A stretch of 21,423 nt of DNA from a virus, in the IMG/VR virus record IMGVR_UViG_3300025687_000391, positions 1 through 21,423 of that record. One strand, given 5' to 3'. The notes below the pieces were generated by a model, which was given only the letters and a program-made list of their open reading frames with translations, searched no databases and was not told the origin of the DNA. Below are positions 9,348 to 17,500 of this stretch, in pieces. Each line of letters opens with the position of its first letter. The first letter of the stretch is position 1. The position numbers and the translations under genes are program-made.

Positions 9348-10718
9348 TTACCCTAGAACAGTCCTCCATATTGGGGGACTGTTCATTTTATTAATGAGTA
9401 TACCAATTGTGTTGGCACTCATGGAACTTTTATTGATATTGGATGTTTTATGAGGTGATGTGTTGTCTGAAATTTTTTCAAACATCGGAGTATCAAATAC
9501 AGCATCCATTGTGCTATAGTTTTGAATTGAATTTGTTTTTTCATTATTTAAATCTCTATTTTCTCCTTCAATTCGTTCCAATTCCATCAAACGAGTTTCA
9601 ATTGACTGCACCTTCTCGCTCGGAGAAGTATTAATTATATCTCGTTGTCCATTGGAAAATTGTGGATTTGGATTTGCATCCATTCTTTCTAGGGGTTTGT
9701 ATGATGCCCTGTTTTCCACCACCACCGTTGAATAGTTTCCCACAAATTGTTGTTGAGAATTTGTGGACATTGATGCCACATTTGTCATATTATTTTGATT
9801 TTGATTATTTGTATAATTGTAAGAATTTGTGAAATTGGATACTGAGGAATTACCATCTCCAATAGATTGATAAGAGTTGTTATTTGTTGATTGTATAATT
9901 GATGAATCTGATTGATTTTCAAAAGAATTACCATCTCCAATAGATTGATAAGAGTTGTTATTTGTTGATTGTATAATTGATGAATCTGATTGATTTTCAA
10001 AAGAATTACCATCTCCAATAGATTGATAAGAGTTGTTATTTGTTGATTGTATAATTGATGAATCTGATTGATTTGTCAGATTTGTTATATTGCTATTATT
10101 TGTAATGTTTTCGCTGCTGTTGGATTGAATGTTAACATTATCAGAAGACAGTTGTGGTATCTGTTGATTTGAGATATTTTCAATTTTAGGATTGGTTATT
10201 ATAGTAGTTGAACTTTCATTTCCATTTATGACATTATTTTCAAATGAACTCATTGATGGTGGTGTTTGAGATAAATTTGAATTAAAATTAGTAATATTAG
10301 AATTAGTAATATTTGTCACTGGAGCAGAGACTGAAGAAGAATTTATTGATATATTTTCACTTGGACTGTATGAATTATTTGATATTAAATTAGTATTTTC
10401 TATTTTTAAGTTTGATTGATAATTTTTTTTTAAATCCAATGGATCTGTAATCTTTTCGGTATTTAAGAAATTATTAATTTCCTTTCCTATGTTATTGTAG
10501 TTCTTACTTACACCCTGACCCACATTAGCAATGTTTAAACTTAAATTTACATTATTATTGATGACCGACTGAGTAGCATCCGTGACGTTTTCTATGGATG
10601 GTATTGGAGAAGTATCGGCGGATAATGAAGTTATAACGTTAGGAGCAATGGACATCATGTTGGAACTGAAAAGAGATCCTAGTTCTTCATTTGCCATTGT
10701 CTTGTTATCTTCTGCCAT
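9348..10718 (-). CDS. Asn/Ser-rich repetitive protein of the hub region
   Basis: 456 residues. The first 15 residues and the last 110 are ordinary (ETRLMELERIEGENRDL is a coiled-coil stretch; the end is PPIWRTVLG); the middle 300 is low complexity, rich in N, S, I, T and Q. Three copies of a 26-residue unit (NQSDSSIIQSTNNNSYQSIG plus DGNSFE) lie at about residues 215-290. It is downstream of gp26 in the same transcript and its start overlaps the 55-aa gene by 14 nt. T4-like phages have hub and tape-measure genes here, so a structural or assembly role is likely, but no homologue is recognised. The middle is probably disordered. Confidence 0.65.
   Translation of the reverse strand: MAEDNKTMANEELGSLFSSNMMSIAPNVITSLSADTSPIPSIENVTDATQSVINNNVNLSLNIANVGQGVSKNYNNIGKEINNFLNTEKITDPLDLKKNYQSNLKIENTNLISNNSYSPSENISINSSSVSAPVTNITNSNITNFNSNLSQTPPSMSSFENNVINGNESSTTIITNPKIENISNQQIPQLSSDNVNIQSNSSENITNNSNITNLTNQSDSSIIQSTNNNSYQSIGDGNSFENQSDSSIIQSTNNNSYQSIGDGNSFENQSDSSIIQSTNNNSYQSIGDGNSSVSNFTNSYNYTNNQNQNNMTNVASMSTNSQQQFVGNYSTVVVENRASYKPLERMDANPNPQFSNGQRDIINTSPSEKVQSIETRLMELERIEGENRDLNNEKTNSIQNYSTMDAVFDTPMFEKISDNTSPHKTSNINKSSMSANTIGILINKMNSPPIWRTVLG
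9356..9392 (+). terminator. Terminator after gp32
   Basis: A 12-bp stem (9356-9367 with 9373-9384, one G-T pair) and a 5-nt loop, followed by ATTTTATT. It lies inside the last codons of the converging leftward gene, so it serves mainly gp32. Confidence 0.7.
9847..10073 (-). repeat. Three tandem 78-bp repeats inside the Asn/Ser-rich gene
   Basis: Units at 9847-9924, 9925-10002 and 10003-10073; the first two are identical and the third is identical until about 10073. The length, 26 codons, keeps the frame. Near-perfect identity of the copies points to recent expansion by slippage or unequal recombination. Confidence 0.95.
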
Positions 10719-10872
10719 AACTTCTACTTTCTACAGCAGCTTGCTGTGATTTTAAATTCTGCTCTTCTACATACTGCCTCAGTTGATCCACATACAAATC
10801 TCTTTCCCAGGGTATCATATTTTCAATATATTCCAAAGATTGATTGTGTACATACCCAAGATCAAAGTTCAT
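10705..10872 (-). CDS. Small 55-aa protein between gp26 and the repeat protein
   Basis: The frame from ATG at 10872 reads MNFDLGYVHNQSLEYIENMI, then PWERDLYVDQLRQYVEEQNL, then an Ala/Arg-rich end, and stops at 10705, overlapping the next gene's start by 14 nt. The segment IPWERDLYVDQLRQYVEEQ resembles the short helical P..ER..Y...L..Y..EE motif of small proteins encoded just after gp26 in T4-like phages, where T4 has gp51 (hub assembly catalyst); T4 gp51 is far longer, so this is at most a functional counterpart. No clear ribosome binding site. It fills an otherwise empty gap. Confidence 0.65.
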   Translation of the reverse strand: MNFDLGYVHNQSLEYIENMIPWERDLYVDQLRQYVEEQNLKSQQAAVESRSYGRR

Positions 10873-10886
10873 TTTAAGAACTATGT

Positions 10887-11606
10887 TCAGATTTGTGTGG
10901 CTGAGGCAGACTGAAAAAAATCACGAATTCCCTTTAATTTAATTTTTCTAGAAACTTCATCCGATGTTTGATACTCTACTTCGGTTTCAATTCTTGGCAT
11001 AGTCTTGAAAAATTCAATCAACTTATTGAATTGTGTTTTTGTGAGACTGTCTACTATTTCTGTTAGATTTTCTTTTGAATAATCCTTGGCAATGATGAGT
11101 TCATCTTTCGTCTCTATACTTTCAATACACGTCAATAGTAAGTTGTAGTAATCTAAATTTTCGTTATCTATGATGTCATCCAATGATGGGTATCTCATTT
11201 TGACTTTAATTGTAGGGTCAATAAGAATTTCACATTTATGGTCTTTTGAATATACTGGTTCTATATCATCAAGATTTATTTCTTTTGTTATCTTTTCTTT
11301 AGTTTCTGGACATATGAAAGTAAGTTCTACTGTCTCATTTACTGATTTTGATCTTAGTTTTAAGAACAAGTATTCTATATCAAAGAATGGATATTCTGAT
11401 GACGGTCTGTCCAAGTCAAAGCAAGAGTCAATCACGTTTGTCAGTGTGTTCAACATTTCCTCATACGATGCTGTAGAATTTGCGATCAAAAGTACTTTCT
11501 CTTCCTTCACAGTGAATGGTCTGAATTTAAGTTTTTTCTTCGTGGAAGGAAGAGAGACGGAATACTTTGGCAAGGCACTTTGCAATTGTTTCAATAATTT
11601 ATTCAT
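10887..11606 (-). CDS. gp26: Baseplate hub assembly protein gp26
   Basis: 239 residues (T4: 208), with GAGGT before the ATG. The N-terminus contains VSLPSTKKKLKFRPFTVKEE, then KVLLIANSTASYEEML, the characteristic opening of the T4 gp26 family (short strand, RPFTVKEEK, helix). The middle (VELTFICPETKEKI and CEILIDPTIKVKMRYP) is beta-rich. gp26 helps assemble the central baseplate hub. It follows the tail-tube-like gene by 11 nt in the same leftward operon. A T4-late-like octamer, TATAAATG (11622-11615, 7 of 8), lies just before it. Confidence 0.88.
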   Translation of the reverse strand: MNKLLKQLQSALPKYSVSLPSTKKKLKFRPFTVKEEKVLLIANSTASYEEMLNTLTNVIDSCFDLDRPSSEYPFFDIEYLFLKLRSKSVNETVELTFICPETKEKITKEINLDDIEPVYSKDHKCEILIDPTIKVKMRYPSLDDIIDNENLDYYNLLLTCIESIETKDELIIAKDYSKENLTEIVDSLTKTQFNKLIEFFKTMPRIETEVEYQTSDEVSRKIKLKGIRDFFQSASATQI

Positions 11607-11617
11607 ATTAACCTCAT

Positions 11618-12205
11618 TTATACTGTAGAACTAAAATTGTCATATTCATATGTGTTGTATTCAAACGTTACATTAAATGTGGGATAAGAAGAACCGTCAG
11701 CACCCACAGTAATTTGACTTAAACTGGAAGGATATGCTTCTTTGAGAACCACACTTGTATTTGTGATATTATGATCATCGCTTGCTAGAAATCTGACTTG
11801 TATAGTACCGACATTTTCATATTTTAAATAATCATTATACTGGTTATCCGATTGATTGGTACTTCCCACAGAAGTATTGTCTTGGTTTTTGATCACATGG
11901 TTCATCCATTTTTCTAGAAACGATCTTTCACCCCAGTCCTGGTATATTATGAATGTCATGCTACAGTCAGAATATACTCTCTTGATTGGTATTTTTCTAT
12001 TTGGTCCCCAGATATCATGTTCATAGAATTTGTAGGTTCTACCAGGAAGAACAACATTCAATGGATAGCAGGATATAGATTCGCCATATCCAGTGACCAT
12101 TACCACCTCGTACTTGCCAGCAATTTGTGGTCCTTTTCTTTGGACTACAGTTTGTCTAAACTCGTTGAGTGTTTTTGCGATACCTAAATTATTTGTCCGA
12201 GGCAT
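11618..12205 (-). CDS. Tail-tube-fold baseplate protein (gp19/gp54-like)
   Basis: 195 residues. The pattern CYPLNVVLPGR (about 46-56), GPNRKIPIKRVYSD, then MTFIIYQDWGERSFLEKWMN, and later LKEAYPSSLSQITV and FNVTFEYNTYEY is that of the T4 tail-tube family (gp19, gp54, gp48): an opening loop, a strand, an aromatic-rich helix and a final strand ending in Y..Y. gp54 starts polymerisation of the tail tube on the baseplate; gp19 forms the tube. This protein is shorter than T4 gp54, so it may be the tube or an initiator. It overlaps gp4 by 17 nt and precedes gp26, which favours a baseplate role. Confidence 0.75.
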   Translation of the reverse strand: MPRTNNLGIAKTLNEFRQTVVQRKGPQIAGKYEVVMVTGYGESISCYPLNVVLPGRTYKFYEHDIWGPNRKIPIKRVYSDCSMTFIIYQDWGERSFLEKWMNHVIKNQDNTSVGSTNQSDNQYNDYLKYENVGTIQVRFLASDDHNITNTSVVLKEAYPSSLSQITVGADGSSYPTFNVTFEYNTYEYDNFSSTV

Positions 12206-12638
12206 TGAATAACTCTTTCTCTGTTAGAATGACAAATTTCCATGAATGTTTTTCGCAAAACTCTTTTGCTGCTTCCCACTTACTTTTATTTATCTCAAAT
12301 GTAATATTTTCATTGATCATTGATTTTTTGCTTTTTCTTTTTCCAGTCTTTGGTTTTTGTGTCTGCTTGAAAGGTTTGATCTCAACCAATAGTGTTTCAA
12401 TTTCTCCCTTTTTGTTCTTCTTCTCTACGATAAAATCTGGTATGTAGAAATGTGGTTGTCTGTCAACTGGAGAAATATATGGTATTTTTAGAGTTTCAAA
12501 TGACCAACGAATGACATTTACGTTTTCGTCCAGGAACTTACAAAATTTACGTTCCCAGAGAGAACGACATATTATCTTATTACAATCACCTATATATTTT
12601 GTAGTGTTAGTTGGTAAAAAACGAGTCTTATATGCCAT
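12189..12638 (-). CDS. gp4: Head-completion protein gp4 (nuclease-like)
   Basis: 149 residues (T4: 150). MAYKTRFLPTNTTKYIGD is the usual beginning of gp4; an in-frame ATG 10 codons upstream (12668) overlaps the rightward gp48 gene and is not preferred. The core resembles TnsA-like endonuclease folds: NKIICRSLWERKFCKFLDEN, IPYISPVDRQPHFYIPDFIV with a metal-binding P-D, and LLVEIKPFKQT with E.K. These (E, PD, EIK) form a restriction-type nuclease signature. gp4 completes DNA-filled heads before tail joining. It starts 24 nt from gp48, read on the opposite strand, so a divergent promoter pair is expected there, though none is obvious. Confidence 0.9.
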   Translation of the reverse strand: MAYKTRFLPTNTTKYIGDCNKIICRSLWERKFCKFLDENVNVIRWSFETLKIPYISPVDRQPHFYIPDFIVEKKNKKGEIETLLVEIKPFKQTQKPKTGKRKSKKSMINENITFEINKSKWEAAKEFCEKHSWKFVILTEKELFNASDK

Positions 12639-12661
12639 GCTAATAATATCTAGGAGAGAAA

Positions 12662-13546
12662 ATGGCATCCCCCTTTGAATTCACGGAATCAACTCAATCA
12701 TTTTTGTTTCCAACCCTAGAAAGTCTAAAATCAAAAATTCCACTATGGATGAGATTTTATGCGTTTTCCTACACACAAAATGCTCTGAATAGATTCGAGG
12801 CATCCAAACGAGGTGCTGGTGAATTCAACATACCAACCCTGAGTAACATGCTTTTGAATATTGTCGTCCCAGCACAAATATCATTCATAAGTACCACTGC
12901 TCCAGAGTTTAAGAAAAAATTTACAGATGCCGTGACATCTACTCCTTCTTTGTTTGGATTAGGAGGAATTAAACAAAGTTTTGATGATTTTATAGGAAAT
13001 ATAGGATCTTATATTCAAGAAAAAGGAGAAATTATTAGTGAAGAGATGGGATATGGTTCTTCTATGCCAGAACCAGATATGTATGATTTGACATTTGCTG
13101 GTGGTGGTCCATCAAGATCTTTTAACGTGACGGTAAATCTACCCTGTTTTACATCAAGTGATTCAAAAATGGCAGCAGATATAGCAAATGCATTTGAAGC
13201 ATATTCGCTTCCAACAGGAACTTCTTGGGGAAATATAGCGAACACCAAATTTTATCACCCACCTCTTTGGTCGTTTGGAAACAGCGTTTCTCTGAATAGC
13301 ACGCAGATCAATAAGGCATGGACGGGTCAACCTCAACTTTCTGTATTAACCGTTGTGAAGACCAAGAGAATACCACTAGAAAGCAGCAGTGTGGTAGGTG
13401 TTGGTAACGATATAGATCCAATGGTATATTCGATATCACTCGCATTCACAGAACTTGAACCATCTGTTCGTCTTCGTGGTTCTCAAATCACTAGCAGATC
13501 TGGACTTATTGCTGCTGGCAGATCTCAAACACTAGGATTACGATAA
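12662..13546 (+). CDS. gp48: Baseplate tail-tube cap protein gp48
   Basis: 294 residues (T4: 364). AGGAG at 12652-12656 precedes ATG 12662. The conserved C-terminal half includes YDLTFAGGGPSRSF, KMAADIANAFEAYSLPTG, KFYHPPLWSFG, WTGQPQLSVLTVVKT and VGNDIDPMVYSISLAFTELE, the signature of gp48 with the tail-tube fold. The N-terminal half has helices and a Gly-rich loop. gp48 caps the baseplate hub so that gp54 and the tube can attach. It is the first gene of the rightward baseplate operon; the stop overlaps the gp53 start by one base. Confidence 0.9.
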   Translation: MASPFEFTESTQSFLFPTLESLKSKIPLWMRFYAFSYTQNALNRFEASKRGAGEFNIPTLSNMLLNIVVPAQISFISTTAPEFKKKFTDAVTSTPSLFGLGGIKQSFDDFIGNIGSYIQEKGEIISEEMGYGSSMPEPDMYDLTFAGGGPSRSFNVTVNLPCFTSSDSKMAADIANAFEAYSLPTGTSWGNIANTKFYHPPLWSFGNSVSLNSTQINKAWTGQPQLSVLTVVKTKRIPLESSSVVGVGNDIDPMVYSISLAFTELEPSVRLRGSQITSRSGLIAAGRSQTLGLR

Positions 13547-14511
13547 TGCTATTCAGCAATTTAGAAACAATTCCTTACAATCTTAATGGTAAACAAGTTA
13601 CCATATTGGATATTTTTAGAAATATTTCCATTCAAGATGTTTCTGGAAATGCGTTTGAAGACTATTTTGTACAAGAGGGAGAGACACCAGAATCGGTTTC
13701 TTTTAAGTTTTATGGTGTTCCTGGGTTTTCATGGTTGGTCATGATGTGTAATAACTTTGCGGATATCAATAATGAATGGTATCCAACTGCTCAGAAATAC
13801 GAAGCATCTCTTCAGAGAGATTATGGAGGAGATGCGTACTATATTGCTAATCTGCCAGACATACAAGAAGGAGATATCATCATAAAGGTAGATGGTACAA
13901 GTGATCTGACTACTACCAGTGTTGATGTTGATCATTATCGTCAAATTGTCAGTTTTGATAAGAATTTAAGAAAAATAAGAGGAATATCTGGTGCTGGAGA
14001 AATCAGTACTGGAGATCTTGTGGCATTTGCCAGAAAACTTCCTAACGGAGAGATAACACCAATTACATTCGGAAGCACTGGATCGACACCACAGGACACA
14101 GATTACGCGGAAGTGCTTCACACTGAAACATATCTCAATAGTCTTTCTTATTTTTATATTTCTACTGCGGGAACAGATGCTGGTAAAATTGAAGTGTCTC
14201 CGTACAGAATCGTATCATTGAGTACACTGACTATAAACTCTTTAGATCCATCTGAAACATATACAGATCCAACTGATGCAGTTACCTCCAACTTCTCGGA
14301 TACTGTTCTTTATGATTATGTGACAAATGATGGATCGCCAACTACGACAAATATACGATACAAATATCTAAGCGAAGAATTAGTCGTTTCCAGATTTGAA
14401 AGTCAAAAGATCAAAGTACTCAAGGCAGATTATCTAAATAGTGTAATGGCGACTATTCAGACGGCATTGGAAACAAATCAGATAGGTAGATCATTTAAGG
14501 TACTAGTTTAA
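13546..14511 (+). CDS. gp53: Baseplate wedge protein gp53
   Basis: 321 residues (T4: 196). The N-terminus has the gp53 signature: YNLNGKQVTILDIFRNISI, then FEDYFVQEGETPESVSFKFY and GVPGFSWLVMMCNNFADINN, EWY. That is a short strand pair, a LysM-like segment (EGETPESVS..FYG) and W...M.NN. The middle is enlarged by a beta-rich insert (residues about 115-270, rich in T and S). The end is helical (YLNSVMATIQTALE). gp53 joins wedge proteins gp6 and gp25 in the baseplate. Next gene starts 2 nt after its stop. Confidence 0.9.
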   Translation: MLFSNLETIPYNLNGKQVTILDIFRNISIQDVSGNAFEDYFVQEGETPESVSFKFYGVPGFSWLVMMCNNFADINNEWYPTAQKYEASLQRDYGGDAYYIANLPDIQEGDIIIKVDGTSDLTTTSVDVDHYRQIVSFDKNLRKIRGISGAGEISTGDLVAFARKLPNGEITPITFGSTGSTPQDTDYAEVLHTETYLNSLSYFYISTAGTDAGKIEVSPYRIVSLSTLTINSLDPSETYTDPTDAVTSNFSDTVLYDYVTNDGSPTTTNIRYKYLSEELVVSRFESQKIKVLKADYLNSVMATIQTALETNQIGRSFKVLV

Positions 14512-14513
14512 TT

Positions 14514-17500
14514 ATGTCTATATTTTCTTTAGCATCATTACTTGGACAGGCAATTTCTGATTATTTCACTCCTACACCAGATTTGCCAAATCCAATCAGT
14601 CCAGCAGAATCAAGAATTCAAGAACTATACATTGAATCTGGATCTTCATTCTTTTTTAACACATCCTTCACAATAATTCCTTGGGAATCTGAAGTATATA
14701 CAGATTCTCCTTTAGTTTCCATGACATTTGAGGAATCTTTGTTTGTTGGACCGATGACTGGTTCTGTAGTGTTGTATGATGTTAGAAACTGGACTAATGA
14801 AATTAAATTAAATGGAAAAGACACTTTAGTCTTAAAGGTAAAAATTGGTGATTCGGAAGATGTCACCGAATTTAGATTTCATATCCATGCTGCAAAAAAT
14901 ATAACAAACGAAGCAAAGCAAACTGACTATACCACATTGGATGAGAGATATAGTCTTTGGAAGTTGGATCTCATTAGTTCTGAAATATTTCTTCCAAACT
15001 ATACAACATCATTTCTCAATGACAATGAAGACTTTGTTGGAAAAATAGCAACAGATCAAGAAGGAAATCAGGGATTAATTTCTACAGCAATACAAAGTAT
15101 AAGTGAGTTTGTGTTTGGCGAATCTGAAGTTGGACTTATAAATGTTCTTTTTGAATATTATAAATTGCCAATTGGAAAGATTGACTCTGCCAAGAATGGC
15201 ATATGGTTGAAGCACGATCATGTCTCTTACCCCTGGATGAAGAGAAAAGGGCAAATGAGAATCACTCAAATGCTCAATTATATCTCAAAGTATGCCTGGG
15301 ATGGCACTGGAACAAATGGACATCCTCTTGGAGTATTGTCATTTGTTGATGTTCTTGACTTGTATGCTCCTACTCTGTATGCAGATTATTACTGCTGGCA
15401 CGATAGAAACGGATGGAACTTCAGATCTCTTTCCAAGATCTTAAAGGAAAAGAATTCAGAACTTGACGATACATTCTTAATTACGATTGATCAAAACAAT
15501 CCAAAGAGAATTCACAACTACGAAGTGTTGAGTCAAAATAATATTCAGTGGTTGTATGATTCTGGTGGTTTGTTTTCTTATTATGAGAGAATTGATCCAG
15601 ACTATACTAATCCTTACATTGACTTCACAAGTAGCGATGATTGCTTTATCAAGAAAACCGTAACCTATGATTATCATAGAGATTACTCCAGAATAGAGCA
15701 TATTGAGAAGAATAAACTAGTTTCGGATGATATTGATACTTCACCATTCAACGAACTCACAACTGCCAAACAGAATTCAAAAGTAGATGATGAGATATAT
15801 GGATACTTTAGCGAAAAAGTACTCAACAATCCACATCCAGTCAAGTGGGAAGTATATAACCACAGAGCAAGTTCTCCTTGGTCGAGGAAGGCATGGCAAC
15901 CTCAATTTGATTTGACAGACCTTACATTCTCTACATTTGAAAAGATACACAAAGAGATTCGTGTTCCACTTAAAGCGAAAAGACAAGAATACGCAGAGAA
16001 AAAAGACATCAAACGAAAATGGGAAACGTATAGATGTACCGTCTGCTGTCATGCCGATGGACCTCTTGGTTCCAAGGAAGATTTAGAAATTCTGGAAAAC
16101 CCAGGACCAATTGATGGCATTACATATCAGGCACTCTTTGGAGCAACTGGCATCTATGGATCAATCAAAGAAGACGAATATAAGATCGTTGCTGCTGGAT
16201 CTTTCACAGATCTAATCAACTACGATCCAGGCAATACTGCAAATCAGTATGGTCTAACATACTCGTATGATCTTACAAAAGCACCATACAATGAAACAAT
16301 TGGTCAGTTCTTCAATATAGTTGGACCAGAAGCACCAGCAGCATATAAAAAATACGCACTACAAAGATCTTTAAATCTCTATAATATACTCCTTCAAAAG
16401 ATCAGCAAAAGAATTAATGATATTGATCTATTTTTGGGAAATGTAAATCAATATAAATTCAATGCCATACAGATCCTAGATAAAGCAACTATTGACAAAC
16501 AGTCGGATTCTTATAGACCAGTTGATCTTTCTCAAGGATTTAGATATGTCGGAGATTCTTTCCCAGGAGAAAATCTAGGACCATTCATTGGAAGCGAAAC
16601 CAGACAGTGGCCTATATCTGAACAAGAATACGGTCTTGTCCCATATACTGCCATTCCTATAAACAAAGGATTGGGTGTTGTTGTTTTTGGAGAAGATCCA
16701 AATGGAAATCAACTCACCTATAGATTTTCCAATTTTGCAGGCGGTGAGGGATGTTGTCAATATTGTACAGGTAATCCGAATGAATCGTATATATTAGAAG
16801 GTTCATGTTCTTATTATGGTGCTATAGTTAATGGAAATTTACCATATAATGATCTTCCACAATACCCACCAGACTGGGCTAACAATTCGTATGGATGTCA
16901 GGGATATTATTCATTTGGACCAGGTGCGAGTATCGCACAAGCATGGTCAGAAGACGCATGTGCGGGTGGAGCATGTTGTCGCGAAGGTACATTTGGTAAT
17001 TTTGGAAATTGCAGCATAGAAATAGAAGCAGGATGTTCTGGTGGACAATGGCAAGGACCAGGAACATCTTGTATTGATGATAATGGATTCCTGACATGTG
17101 AAAGTTACGATTGTGACACCAACCCAGAAAACTGTACATGGTGTTGTATTCGTGGAGCACAAGCAGGAGATCCAAGCTATCCAGCATTTATTCCAATTCC
17201 AGAATGTGCGGCATTGGCAGCAGAAAATCCAGCTCGTGGTTATAGCATTGAAGATCCAGAACAATGTACATACGATCCAGGAACTCCAGACGACGGAGTT
17301 GAAAATTGCTGCTTAAGTGTTGCGGCATTTGGTGTGAGTGTTTGTGTTCCTCTTCCAAATGGATTTTGTGGAACTCAAGATTTCCTAGGATCTGTAGTTG
17401 AAAATTGTTCAGAGTGTATAGTAGATGACGACGTAACCGTTATAATCGTTCCTGGAACTCCTGGTCCAACTGGACCAACTGGACCCACAGGACCAACTGG

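Noticed and set aside
9847-10073. CRISPR-like array
   Set aside because: The 78-bp units are tandem, in frame and without spacers; they are coding repeats.
11615-11622. TATAAATG as a definite T4 late promoter for gp26
   Set aside because: One mismatch to the core, overlaps the upstream stop codon, and such matches are expected by chance in AT-rich DNA.
12638-12668. Upstream start of gp4 at 12668
   Set aside because: It would add ten residues not expected for gp4 and overlap the gp48 start; MAYKTRFLPTN is the typical gp4 N-terminus.
16831-17316. Open frames on both strands within the Cys-rich part of the hub gene
   Set aside because: Shadows of a biased coding sequence; products are low complexity and lack start signals.
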